This document shows, one piece after another, positions 7,076-17,598 of a stretch of 21,153 nt of DNA. The notes under the pieces were generated by a model. The model did not search any database. It was not told where the DNA came from and saw only the letters and a program-made list of their open reading frames with translations. The DNA lies in the NCBI GenBank assembly GCA_038216155.1, contig JBBQQH010000049.1:1-21153 (forward strand), in the 5' to 3' direction. The stretch is from SZAS-103 sp038216155 (GTDB lineage: Bacteria > Pseudomonadota > Gammaproteobacteria > Xanthomonadales > Xanthomonadaceae). The position numbers and the translations under genes are program-made. Position 1 is the stretch's first letter. Every line of letters starts with the position of its first letter.

Positions 7076-8419
7076 TCAGGATTCTCTTGGTGCATCGTTT
7101 GGGACATCGACTGCATCGACGTCCTCGTCACGCAGTTCGCGCGAATGCGCACTGCGCCATCCGAACACGCCTTCCAGCGCGGCAGCAATCGTGGACAGCA
7201 GCGCGAAACCGGCAACGCCGATTCCAATGCCGTACAGCCCTTTCATCGCCACCGACACCACCACGTCGCCGAAGCGCCAGACCGCGGTGTCAATGACATT
7301 CTTGCCCTTGTAGCGCAGTTCGCGATCGGCCCGCGCATACAGACTGTCTGCCGCTGGCTTGCCGATCCCGTAAAAGCTGCTGCGGGTGGCCACCAGCATC
7401 GGCAGCACTGCCGCCGGCCCGACGAATACGGTGGCGACCAGCGCGATTACCTTGGTCGCTGCCGCCGCCACCAGTGTCACCGCAGGACCCCAGCGCAGCA
7501 TCAACAGTCGGGTCACGCTCAACTGCAATCCGAGTTGCAGCAGGTTAGTGACCAGATCGATGTGGGCGTACACGGTCTTGCGCGCTTCAGCATCGGCGTA
7601 GTGAAGCTTGATGTAGTCCGCGGCCAGCACATAGGCGACCGTACCCACTGCATCGCCCAGCACCATCAACGCCGCCATCCGCCGCAAGAATGGCGAGCGC
7701 AGGGTCTGCAGCAGACCGGACCAGATACTGCCGCCAATGACATCATGATCAGAAGCAGCGCCGTCAGACGCCGCCAGGCTGCGTTCGCGATTGGGATGCA
7801 GTCGCGACCACGCGGACACCATCCACGCGCAGACGGTAGCGACCAGCATCAGCCCGATCGCGATCAACAGCAGCGTGCGGATCGGCAGCAGCGCGGCGAT
7901 GGTCGGGCCTGCAACAGCGCCTAGCGTTCCGCCAACCGCGATTACCGGAAACAACCGGCGTGCCTGGCCGCTGTCGAACACATCGGCCATGAAACTCCAG
8001 AACACCGACACTACGAACAGCGAGAACACGCTCAGCCAGATGTAGAAGATCGTGCCCAGCAAGCGCACGCCGATTGCGTCCTCGGCCGCGAACGCCGGGA
8101 TGAACAACGCAAGGCAGGCCACTGCGAACAGGTTCACTGCAGGTACGAATACTTCACGCCGATAGCGCGCCACCATCGCGCCGAACACCGGTGCCAGCGC
8201 CAACGTGACGATGAAGGTACCGGTCCAGAACTGCCACAAGTTGGTCGAACCAACGGCCGCGCTGAATTGATCGCGTACCGGCCGCAACACGTAATACGCC
8301 GCCAGCACGCAGAAGAAGTACACGAACGCGATCAGCAGCACGCGACGCTCGTGCGCATGCGCACCGGTGACCAAGCGCCACAAGCCCGTGCGCCCAACGG
8401 AATTGGTGGCAGAGGTCAT
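7076..8419 (-). CDS. ATP/ADP-translocase-like (NTP/NDP exchange) or MFS-type membrane transporter
   Basis: This is a polytopic inner-membrane protein of 447 residues from ATG 8419-8417; the open frame runs up to 8548, but the added part is basic and non-hydrophobic. I see about 10-12 hydrophobic helices. The first is at about 27-45 and ends in YYVLRPVRD (42-50), followed by clusters near 62-82, 92-112, 120-142, 157-203, 248-270, 310-346 and 385-420. The YYVLRPVRD motif and the late block KPAADSLYARADRELRYKGKNVIDTAVWRFGD (354-385) are typical of the Tlc/Npt1 nucleotide-exchange group as found in free-living bacteria. Those proteins are often labelled simply MFS transporters, and nucleotide transport has not been shown for most. 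The C-terminus is short and acidic. It precedes the methyltransferase gene by 11 bases. The membrane transporter call is certain, the family likely, and the substrate unknown. Confidence 0.7.
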   Translation of the reverse strand: MTSATNSVGRTGLWRLVTGAHAHERRVLLIAFVYFFCVLAAYYVLRPVRDQFSAAVGSTNLWQFWTGTFIVTLALAPVFGAMVARYRREVFVPAVNLFAVACLALFIPAFAAEDAIGVRLLGTIFYIWLSVFSLFVVSVFWSFMADVFDSGQARRLFPVIAVGGTLGAVAGPTIAALLPIRTLLLIAIGLMLVATVCAWMVSAWSRLHPNRERSLAASDGAASDHDVIGGSIWSGLLQTLRSPFLRRMAALMVLGDAVGTVAYVLAADYIKLHYADAEARKTVYAHIDLVTNLLQLGLQLSVTRLLMLRWGPAVTLVAAAATKVIALVATVFVGPAAVLPMLVATRSSFYGIGKPAADSLYARADRELRYKGKNVIDTAVWRFGDVVVSVAMKGLYGIGIGVAGFALLSTIAAALEGVFGWRSAHSRELRDEDVDAVDVPNDAPRES

Positions 8420-8470
8420 TTTGGGCTGCAGCGAGCAATTATCACGTCGCGCAGGATACCGATTCGCCGC

Positions 8471-8499
8471 TCGTTTGGTCGTTTGGTCTGCCCGACCAA
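8471..8499. repeat. Short direct repeat plus inverted repeat between divergent genes
   Basis: TCGTTTGG occurs twice in tandem (8471-8478 and 8479-8486). The second copy runs into TTGGTC-TGCCC-GACCAA (8483-8499), a perfect six-base inverted repeat. Further along, at 8544-8553, is the ten-base palindrome AGCAATTGCT, and GCTCTAG occurs at 8551-8557 and 8564-8570. The cluster lies in the 247-base region between the transporter and the GMC oxidoreductase and could bind a regulator. No T-run follows, so it is unlikely to be a terminator. Confidence 0.35.
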
Positions 8500-8666
8500 T
8501 CGCCGGCGCACCATCGCCTCGCCTCGGCCGGCTTGCACGCTGAAGCAATTGCTCTAGGCTGCGGCTCTAGCCTCGGATCACACAGACGCTGCGTCGCCCT
8601 GATTTCTTATCCGATCGGAGCCATCGAGAGCACTGTCTGCTGCCTGCTATTGCCAATCCCCATTGC

Positions 8667-10289
8667 GTGTCGCTTACTTCACAGGAGCCTCCCCTGACTT
8701 CTTACGACTACATCATCGTCGGCGCCGGATCGGCCGGTTGCGTGCTGGCTAACCGGTTGAGCGAAGACGCCGACGTACGCGTGCTGCTGCTGGAAGCCGG
8801 CCCGCGCGACTGGCATCCGTTTATCCATATGCCGGCGGGGCTGGCCAAGCTGGTCGGCAAGAAAGGCGTGAACTGGAATTACGACACCGCGCCCGAGCCC
8901 GCACTCGACAATCGTCGACTGTGGTGGCCGCGCGGCCGGGTGCTGGGCGGGTCGAGTTCGATCAATGCGATGTGCTACATCCGTGGCGTGTCGCGCGATT
9001 ACGATGAATGGGGCGAGCTCGGCGCGCATGGCTGGAACTGGGATGCGGTGCTGCCGTACTTCCGTCGCTCCGAGGGCAACGAACGTGGCGCCGATGCGTT
9101 GCATGGCGGCGACGGCCCGCTGAAGGTCAGCGACCTGCGTCATGTGAATGAGCTCTCGCAGGTGTTCGTCGATGCTGCGGCGCAGGCCGGGCACGCGGTC
9201 AACACCGATTTCAACGGGCCGGTTCAGGACGGTTGCGGCCTGTTCCAGGTGACGCAGGTCGATGGCGCGCGTTGTTCGGCTGCAGTGGCGTATCTGGACC
9301 CGGCCAAACCGCGCGAGAACCTGACCGTTCGCACCGGCGCGCTGGCCCGACGGGTGATCATCGAGCGCGGTCGCGCCAGCGGCGTCGAATACACCATCGG
9401 CGGCAAGGTCATAATCGATACAGCATCACGCGAAGTGCTGCTGTGCGGCGGCGCAATCAACTCGCCGCAATTGTTGATGCTCTCGGGCGTCGGTCCACCC
9501 TCCGAGCTGCACCGGCACGGAATCGATGTCGTGACCGAGTTGGGCGGCGTCGGTGCCAATCTGCAGGATCATCTCGACTCCTGCACGCTGCAGCATTGCA
9601 CGCGCAAGATCACCTACGACCACATCAGCGACATCACCACTGCCTGGAACTACTACTTGCATCGCAGTGGCATTGGCACCAGCAACGTGGCCGAAGCTGG
9701 CGGCTTTGCGCGCTCGCGACTGGCGCCCGACGAACGCGACGATGTGCAGTTTCATTTCGTGCCGGCGATGCTGGACGATCATGGCCGCCATCGCCTGAAG
9801 GGTTATGGCTACACGTTGCACGCCTGCAATTTGCGACCGCTGAGTCGTGGTCGCATCGCGCTCAATTCAGCCAATGCAGCCGACCACGCGCGGATCGAAG
9901 CGAACTACCTCAGCGACGCCGAGCGTTTCGACATGCGGATGATGGTCGAATGCGTGAAAATTTCGCGCAACATTTTTGCGCAGCCTGCGTTTGCGCCGTA
10001 TCGGGGCGCAGAGATCTTTCCGGGCGCATCGGTGCAAGACGATGCGTCGATCGAACGCTTCATCCGCGCCAAGGCCGAAACCGTGTACCACCCGATCGGC
10101 AGTTGCCGGATGGGCGATGCCGACGACGAGAGGGCGGTGGTGGATCCGCAATTGCGCGTGCGCGGCATTGCGGGTTTGCGCGTGGTCGATGCCTCGGTGA
10201 TGCCAAAGCTCATTGGCGGCAACACCAATGCACCAACGATCATGATCGCCGAGCGCGCCGCAGATTTCATTCGCGGGCGGGCCATCTGA
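8667..10289 (+). CDS. GMC-family FAD-dependent oxidoreductase (choline/alcohol dehydrogenase-like)
   Basis: This flavoprotein of the glucose-methanol-choline family oxidises an alcohol to an aldehyde. It has 540 residues if started at GTG 8667 (numbering used here), or 531 if started at CTG 8694. The N-terminal FAD-binding motif YDYIIVGAGSAG is at 13-24, LLLEAGP follows, and the GMC signature GRVLGGSSSINAMCYIRG comes soon after. The C-terminal catalytic pair is His475 (in VYHPIGSCRMG) and Asn519 (in GGNTNAPT). Their 44-residue spacing equals that of choline oxidase His466/Asn510. The enzyme resembles choline dehydrogenase (BetA) and many alkanol or polyethylene-glycol dehydrogenases; with no betaine genes nearby I do not assign betA. 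AGGAG (8683-8687) sits six bases ahead of CTG 8694, whereas GTG 8667 has no ribosome site. It is divergent from the transporter and convergent with clpB. Confidence 0.9.
   Translation: MSLTSQEPPLTSYDYIIVGAGSAGCVLANRLSEDADVRVLLLEAGPRDWHPFIHMPAGLAKLVGKKGVNWNYDTAPEPALDNRRLWWPRGRVLGGSSSINAMCYIRGVSRDYDEWGELGAHGWNWDAVLPYFRRSEGNERGADALHGGDGPLKVSDLRHVNELSQVFVDAAAQAGHAVNTDFNGPVQDGCGLFQVTQVDGARCSAAVAYLDPAKPRENLTVRTGALARRVIIERGRASGVEYTIGGKVIIDTASREVLLCGGAINSPQLLMLSGVGPPSELHRHGIDVVTELGGVGANLQDHLDSCTLQHCTRKITYDHISDITTAWNYYLHRSGIGTSNVAEAGGFARSRLAPDERDDVQFHFVPAMLDDHGRHRLKGYGYTLHACNLRPLSRGRIALNSANAADHARIEANYLSDAERFDMRMMVECVKISRNIFAQPAFAPYRGAEIFPGASVQDDASIERFIRAKAETVYHPIGSCRMGDADDERAVVDPQLRVRGIAGLRVVDASVMPKLIGGNTNAPTIMIAERAADFIRGRAI
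8683..8687 (+). promoter_or_regulatory. Ribosome-binding site AGGAG pointing at a CTG start
   Basis: AGGAG is followed by six bases (CCTCCC) and then CTG 8694-8696, in frame with the oxidoreductase. Initiation there gives a protein starting TSYDYIIVGAGSAG after the first residue, the usual short lead-in to the FAD motif. The GTG at 8667 lies upstream of this site and lacks one of its own. Confidence 0.5.
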
Positions 10290-10300
10290 CACGCAGGCTA

Positions 10301-10319
10301 TTTGCTATTCGATAGCAGA
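10301..10319. terminator. Hairpin between convergent genes, possible weak bidirectional terminator
   Basis: TGCTAT (10303-10308), loop TCG, and ATAGCA (10312-10317) form a perfect six-base stem. It extends to 10301/10319 through one G-T and one T-A pair. It lies in the 39-base gap between the GMC oxidoreductase and clpB stop codons. Neither strand has a following T-run, so intrinsic termination would be weak. The position is the main reason to suspect a terminator. Confidence 0.35.
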
Positions 10320-10328
10320 CTGTCGCAT

Positions 10329-12929
<2,601 letters not shown>

Positions 12930-12974
12930 GAGTGCACTCCGGAAACGGGCGGCGGCAGTGCCGCAATGGTGCAT

Positions 12975-13003
12975 GGATAGGGTCGAACGTGGCTTGAATC
13001 AAG
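12975..13003 (-). promoter_or_regulatory. Heat-shock (sigma-32/RpoH-type) promoter of clpB
   Basis: Read on the minus strand, CTTGATT (13003-12997), 14 bases of spacer and CCCTATCC (12982-12975) fit the RpoH consensus CTTGAAA / CCCCAT, with five of seven and five of six core matches. Transcription would start near 12968, about 40 bases before the clpB ATG. The -35 element lies within a perfect inverted repeat, GCTTGA-A-TCAAGC on the plus strand (12992-13004). A heat-inducible promoter is expected for clpB. Confidence 0.65.
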
Positions 13004-13018
13004 CGTGCAGTGATTGAT

Positions 13019-13792
13019 TCAACGCAGGATTTCGCCGGTTTCTGACGCGATCCAGATCAGGCTCGCCATACGTCCCGTTTGGCCATCGCGGCGATACGAG
13101 TAGAAGCGTTGTGCATCGCTGATGGTGCACAAGCCACCGCCGTGCACGTTGGTCACGCCGGCATCGGCCAACCGGCGTCGCGCCAGCGCATACAGATCGC
13201 ACAACCAATGGCCTGCTCGGGTAGCGACGAACGCGTCGCGATTGCGCGTGTCGGCGTCAACAAAGGCGGCATGAACCTCTTCGCCCACTTCGTAGGCTTG
13301 CTGTCCCGCCGCAGGACCGAGCCACGCCATCAGCGTGTCCGGTGCCGCTTGCATTGCCTCGATGGTGCGCTCGAGCACACCCGCTGCAAGCCCGCGCCAA
13401 CCCGCGTGCGCCGCGCCAACAACGCGGCCGTCACGGCTGCACAGCAACACCGGTAGGCAATCTGCGCTGAGGATGGCGAGCACACGTCCGGCTGTACGAG
13501 CGATGGCCGCATCAGCTTCGGGCTCGTCGTCGTGCTGCAAGAAATCGGGTTCTATGGCAATCGTGGTGCCATGCACTTGCTTCAACCAATGCGGCATCCC
13601 TAGCAATGCCGCGTGTCGAACCAGTTCGTCGCGATTGGCGCGCACGGTGTCAGGATCGTCGCCGCTGTGCAGGCCGAGATTGAAGCGATCGAACGGCGGC
13701 AGCGACAGACCCGCACCATCGCGCAGCGTGGTCAGCGCCCGCACGCAATCAGGCGCAGGCCAATCGGGTCGCAGGAAGGGCTCGCCGGCCAC
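13019..13792 (-). CDS. pgeF: Peptidoglycan editing factor / YfiH-type multicopper-like laccase-domain protein
   Basis: This 257-residue cytosolic protein belongs to the YfiH/DUF152 family, variously described as polyphenol oxidase, purine nucleoside phosphorylase-like and, in E. coli, a peptidoglycan-editing factor that removes miscorporated L-Ser muropeptide precursors. The conserved metal residues are visible: His74 in KQVHG, Cys112 in SADCLPVLL and His129 in AAHAGWRGL. The Cys-His spacing of 17 matches E. coli YfiH. The start is a GTG at 13792-13790, six bases after the rluD stop codon, so translational coupling with rluD is likely. A longer reading is blocked by that stop. The order rluD-pgeF-clpB is the same as in E. 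coli. The family is certain; which of the reported activities matters here is unknown. Confidence 0.92.
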   Translation of the reverse strand: MAGEPFLRPDWPAPDCVRALTTLRDGAGLSLPPFDRFNLGLHSGDDPDTVRANRDELVRHAALLGMPHWLKQVHGTTIAIEPDFLQHDDEPEADAAIARTAGRVLAILSADCLPVLLCSRDGRVVGAAHAGWRGLAAGVLERTIEAMQAAPDTLMAWLGPAAGQQAYEVGEEVHAAFVDADTRNRDAFVATRAGHWLCDLYALARRRLADAGVTNVHGGGLCTISDAQRFYSYRRDGQTGRMASLIWIASETGEILR

Positions 13793-13798
13793 GCGAGC

Positions 13799-14833
13799 TC
13801 AACGCGCCTTGGTCGCAGCGCTGGCATCATCCTTCCGCAACACATCCAGCAGCGCATGGAAATCAGCTGGAGCGGGCGTCTCGAATGTCACCGTTTCGCC
13901 GCTAGCCGGATGCACGAACGCCAGTTTCTCGGCATGCAACGCCTGACGCCGGAATCCCTGCAACATTTCGATCAGTTCTGGTGTTGCCCCGCGCGGCAAT
14001 CTCAGTCCGCCGCCGTACAGCGGATCACCGACCAGCGGATGACGTACGTGTGCCATGTGCACTCGAATTTGGTGGGTGCGGCCGGTTTCGAGCCGGCATT
14101 CGATCAGGCTGTGCGCTCGAAAGCGCTCGCGTACGCGGTAGTGGGTAATCGCATCGCGGCCGTGACCTTCGCTGACCACGGCCATGCGGATACGATCGTT
14201 GGGATGGCGACCGATCGGCGCATGCACGCTGCCGCCGGCGACCATTCGTCCAAACGCGACCGCCAGATACTGCCGATGCACTTCGCGCGCCGACAATTGC
14301 GCCACCAATGCGGCGTGCGCACGCAGGTTGCGGGCGACCACCATCAATCCGGAGGTGTCCTTGTCCAGCCGATGCACGATGCCGGCGCGCGGCACTTCGG
14401 CCAGTTTTGGATCGTAATGCAGCAAGCCGTTAGCCAGCGTACCGGCGGGGTTGCCCGCGCCGGGATGCACCACCAGACCGGCCGGCTTGTCGATCACGAT
14501 CACATCGTTGTCGGCGTGCACGATGGACAGATCCATCGCCTCGGGCAGCGAACGGGTTTCGATGGTGCCGACCGCCGCCACGCTGACCGATTCGCCACCC
14601 TTGACCAGATCGCGCGGGCGCACCACGGCGCCATCCAGCAGCGCATCGCCCGATTTGACCCATTCCGACAAGCGCGAACGCGAAAACTCGGGGAACAATT
14701 CGGCCAGTACCTGATCAAACCGGCGTCCTGCGGCTGAGAACGGCACGCTGGCCTGCAGCTGCTCAATGGCGGCGACATCCTCATCGCCTGCATCGGGTGC
14801 ATCGTCCGGCTCTGGCAACAACTCAGGCAACAT
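13799..14833 (-). CDS. rluD: 23S rRNA pseudouridine synthase RluD
   Basis: RluD isomerises three uridines in helix 69 of 23S rRNA (1911, 1915 and 1917 in E. coli numbering), which is important for ribosome assembly. The protein has 344 residues from ATG 14833. An acidic N-terminal stretch of about 20 residues precedes an S4 RNA-binding domain (about 31-90: RRFDQVLAELFPEFSRSRL and SGDALLDGAVVRPRD). The catalytic domain carries GIVHRLDKDTSGL (151-163), with catalytic Asp157, and later RLETGRTHQIRVHM and PLVGDPLYGG. A GGA lies about ten bases before the start. The gene is divergent from bamD across 215 bases and is followed within six bases by pgeF. The conserved neighbourhood favours RluD over the paralogue RluC, as does the divergent bamD. 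Confidence 0.95.
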   Translation of the reverse strand: MLPELLPEPDDAPDAGDEDVAAIEQLQASVPFSAAGRRFDQVLAELFPEFSRSRLSEWVKSGDALLDGAVVRPRDLVKGGESVSVAAVGTIETRSLPEAMDLSIVHADNDVIVIDKPAGLVVHPGAGNPAGTLANGLLHYDPKLAEVPRAGIVHRLDKDTSGLMVVARNLRAHAALVAQLSAREVHRQYLAVAFGRMVAGGSVHAPIGRHPNDRIRMAVVSEGHGRDAITHYRVRERFRAHSLIECRLETGRTHQIRVHMAHVRHPLVGDPLYGGGLRLPRGATPELIEMLQGFRRQALHAEKLAFVHPASGETVTFETPAPADFHALLDVLRKDDASAATKAR

Positions 14834-15048
14834 GGATGAATTCCAGTATGGTCAAGGCTCAAACTGATTCGGCGTACACGGCTCAGGCGCCCGTAGCAGC
14901 ACCAACAGCGGCGTCCCTGCATGAAACGGGCGCGCATCGGTTGGCGGTTGAACCCGGCGTTGAACCAGTGGTCGGGTGTGGGCGCCGCACAGTTTGGGCT
15001 ATTATTCGCGTTCTTGCCGCAGCGCGGCGCTCCAGCGATTCCCACGCA

Positions 15049-15897
15049 ATGACCCGATCCCCCGGCCTGCCACGCCTTGCCCTGATGTTTTTCCTCTCGA
15101 TCGCGTTGGCCACCAGCGGCTGCTCGAGTGTCGGCAAGCTGTTTGGCAAGAAGAAAGATGCGGCGACAGAAACCCTGCCGGTCGACCAGATGTACGCGCG
15201 CGCGCACCAAGCGTTGGAGAACAACAACCTGGGCCGCTCCGAGACCTATTACAAGCGACTGATCTCGCGCTTCCCCTACGGCCCCTTCACCGAGCAGGCG
15301 CAGCTGGATCTGGCCTACGCCTATTACAAGGACGGCAAGTTCGACGATGCAGCGTCCACCATCAACCGTTTCATCCGCACCTATCCCACGCACAAGCATG
15401 TGGACTACGCCTACTACATAAAGGCGCTGATCAACTTCAACCGCGAAAACCGCGTGCTGGCAAAGCTGGCGCGTCTGGATTTGAGCCAGCGCGATCAGGG
15501 CACGCCGCGGCAGAGTTTCAACGATTTCGGTGACTTGCTGCGCCGCTATCCCAGCAGCCGTTACGCCGGCGATGCCCGCCAGCGCATGGTCTATCTGCGC
15601 GAGCAACTGGCCAAGCACGAGATCGGCGTCGGCTTGTACTACCTTAATCGCGGCGCGTATGTCGCCGCGGCCAATCGTGGTCAATACGTGATCGAAAACT
15701 TTCCGCAAAGCGCCTACGAGGGTGATGCGCTGGCACTGATGGCCGAGTCGTACACGCGGCTTGGCAACAAGACTCTTGCGGACGATTCGCGGCGCGTGTT
15801 GCAGCAGAATTTTCCGAATCACCCGTGGCTGGCCGGCAAATGGCCGCGCAAGTCGGGTATCTTGCGCCAACTCAATCCGTTTGCCAGCGGCCAGTAG
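15049..15897 (+). CDS. bamD: Outer-membrane assembly lipoprotein BamD
   Basis: BamD is an essential lipoprotein of the BAM complex that inserts beta-barrel proteins into the outer membrane, working with BamA from the periplasmic side. The protein has 282 residues from ATG 15049. The signal peptide has a short basic start (MTRSPGLPRL) and a hydrophobic core (ALMFFLSIALA) before Cys25 in ATSGC. Threonine at -3 is unusual for a lipobox, but the context is otherwise typical. The mature part has five TPR-like repeats, for example QMYARAHQALENNNLGRSETYYKRLISRFPYGPF (48-80), QAQLDLAYAYYKDGKFDDAASTINRFIRTYP (84-113) and the C-terminal GQYVIENFPQSAYEGDALALMAESY. The open frame continues upstream to 14797 but overlaps the start of divergent rluD and lacks a signal peptide. 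A TATTAT at 15000-15005 could be its -10 element. It converges on nadE with six bases between the stops. Confidence 0.96.
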   Translation: MTRSPGLPRLALMFFLSIALATSGCSSVGKLFGKKKDAATETLPVDQMYARAHQALENNNLGRSETYYKRLISRFPYGPFTEQAQLDLAYAYYKDGKFDDAASTINRFIRTYPTHKHVDYAYYIKALINFNRENRVLAKLARLDLSQRDQGTPRQSFNDFGDLLRRYPSSRYAGDARQRMVYLREQLAKHEIGVGLYYLNRGAYVAAANRGQYVIENFPQSAYEGDALALMAESYTRLGNKTLADDSRRVLQQNFPNHPWLAGKWPRKSGILRQLNPFASGQ

Positions 15898-15903
15898 TTT
15901 TCT

Positions 15904-17553
15904 CTAACCGGCGGCGGTGTAACCAGAGGTAATTGGATAGCGGCGCTCGCCGTCGAAAGCGCGCCGGGAGACCTTCGGCCCGGGCGCGGATTGCTGGCGC
16001 TTCCATTCGCTGATCCGCACCAGCCGCAATACGCGATCGACGATCGCCTGGTCAAAACCCGCAGCAATGATTTCCGCGCGCGACTGCTCCAGCTCGATGT
16101 CGCGAAACAGGATCGCGTCCAGCATGTCGTACGGCGGCAGCGAATCCTGATCGGTCTGGTTGTCGCGCAACTCCGCCGACGGCGCCCGATCGATCACGGC
16201 TTGGGGGATGACGTCGCCCGTTCCTGACGCAGTCGTACCCTGCGCATTGCGCCACGCGCACAGCGCATACACCTCGGTCTTGTACAGATCCTTGATCGGC
16301 GCATAGCCGCCGCACATGTCGCCATAGATGGTCGCGTAACCGACTGCGTATTCGCTCTTGTTGCCGGTGGTCAGCAGCAGCCGACCGGTCTTGTTGGAGA
16401 CCGCCATCAGCAGCGCGCCGCGACAGCGCGATTGCAGGTTTTCCTCGGTGACATCGGCGGGCAGGCCTTTAAACAACGGCGCCAACGCCTGCAGGAATCC
16501 AGTGAAGGGCGCTTCGATCGGCACGGTCTCGACCTGCACGCCCAATGTGCGCGCCTGCTCCAGCGCCAGATCGTTGCTCACATCCGACGTGTAACGCGAT
16601 GGCAGGCGCACGGCAAGCACGTTATCCGCGCCCAGTGCTTCGACCGCCAGTGCCAGCACCAGCGCTGAATCTACGCCGCCCGATAGCCCGAGCAACGCTT
16701 GTCGAAAACCATTCTTGTGCAGGTAATCGCGGATGCCGCGCACGATCGCGCGCCACGCCAGTGACTCGCGACACTCATCGATTTCCACCGGCCATCTCAC
16801 GCGCTGAAACCGCCGCGTCGCGGGATCGAAATCCGCCACCAGCCAGTGATCGGCAAATGCCTCGGCAGCCGGATGGATCACGCCATCCGCGTCGGCCAGG
16901 CACGAGGCACCGTCGTAGACGAGGCTGTCCTGACCGCCGACGATATTCAGATACGCCAGCGCCACGTTGGTTTCGCGCACGCGATCGGCCAGCAGCGCGT
17001 CGCGCTGCGCGGCCTTGTCGCGCTCGAACGGTGAAGCGTTGGGCACCAACACCAGCTGCGCGCCGGCAGCCACCGTCTGCGCCAGCGGCTCGGGAAACCA
17101 CAAATCCTCGCAGATCAACAAGCCCAGACTCACGCCGTCGACATCGAACGTGCAGACCGACTCACCCGACGCAAAATAGCGGCGTTCGTCGAACACTGCG
17201 TAGTTGGGCAACTCGCGCTTCCGATAGGTCGTCTCGATGCCGCCGTCACGCAACACGCTGGCCGCGTTAAACACCACCGCGCCATTGCTCTGCGGGTGGC
17301 CGACCACGGCGACAATGCCATGCGTCGCTTGGGCGATGGACTCCAACGCAATGGCGCAATCGGCGAGAAACTGCGGGCGTTGCAGCAGGTCTTCGGGCGG
17401 ATAGCCGCTGATCGCCAGTTCCGGAAACAGCACCACGTCGGCGCCATGCACGTCGCGCGCCTGCGCGATCAATTGGCTGATGCTCGCCGCATTGGCGACC
17501 ACCGCACCAACCGGAAAATCGAATTGCGCCAACGCGATGCGTAGCGTCTTCAT
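15904..17553 (-). CDS. nadE: Glutamine-dependent NAD+ synthetase
   Basis: NadE makes NAD+ from deamido-NAD+, ATP and glutamine, the last step of NAD biosynthesis. The protein has 549 residues from ATG 17553. The N-terminal nitrilase-type glutaminase domain (about 1-270) shows the catalytic triad Glu45 (FPELAISGYPPEDLL), Lys112 (YRKRELPNY) and Cys148 (LLICEDLWFPEP). The C-terminal synthetase domain has the PP-loop LSGGVDSALVLALA (from 290), then RLPSRYTSD and LLTTGNKSEYAVGYATIYGDMCGGYAPIKDLYK. It is therefore the ammonia-channelling two-domain type, not the ammonia-dependent short form. It starts 45 bases downstream of the sucD stop on the same strand, so it may be read from the suc transcript. 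No terminator-like hairpin with a T-run is visible in that gap. Confidence 0.97.
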   Translation of the reverse strand: MKTLRIALAQFDFPVGAVVANAASISQLIAQARDVHGADVVLFPELAISGYPPEDLLQRPQFLADCAIALESIAQATHGIVAVVGHPQSNGAVVFNAASVLRDGGIETTYRKRELPNYAVFDERRYFASGESVCTFDVDGVSLGLLICEDLWFPEPLAQTVAAGAQLVLVPNASPFERDKAAQRDALLADRVRETNVALAYLNIVGGQDSLVYDGASCLADADGVIHPAAEAFADHWLVADFDPATRRFQRVRWPVEIDECRESLAWRAIVRGIRDYLHKNGFRQALLGLSGGVDSALVLALAVEALGADNVLAVRLPSRYTSDVSNDLALEQARTLGVQVETVPIEAPFTGFLQALAPLFKGLPADVTEENLQSRCRGALLMAVSNKTGRLLLTTGNKSEYAVGYATIYGDMCGGYAPIKDLYKTEVYALCAWRNAQGTTASGTGDVIPQAVIDRAPSAELRDNQTDQDSLPPYDMLDAILFRDIELEQSRAEIIAAGFDQAIVDRVLRLVRISEWKRQQSAPGPKVSRRAFDGERRYPITSGYTAAG

Positions 17554-17598
17554 TTCCGGCTCCGGCGCAGGCTTGTTTCGCAGGCTGCTTTCTAACGC

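Noticed and set aside
9233..10315. A 360-codon alternative plus-strand frame inside the GMC oxidoreductase gene
   Set aside because: It is Arg-rich without domain features, and the overlapping frame encodes the conserved GMC catalytic residues.
14500..15870. A 456-codon minus-strand open frame
   Set aside because: It runs antisense to bamD and then through rluD in a different frame. Both real genes keep their hallmark motifs (ATSGC signal region, HRLDKDTSG), so this is a shadow.
15898..15903. Possible terminator between convergent bamD and nadE
   Set aside because: Only six bases separate the stops, and I found no stem followed by a T-run there.
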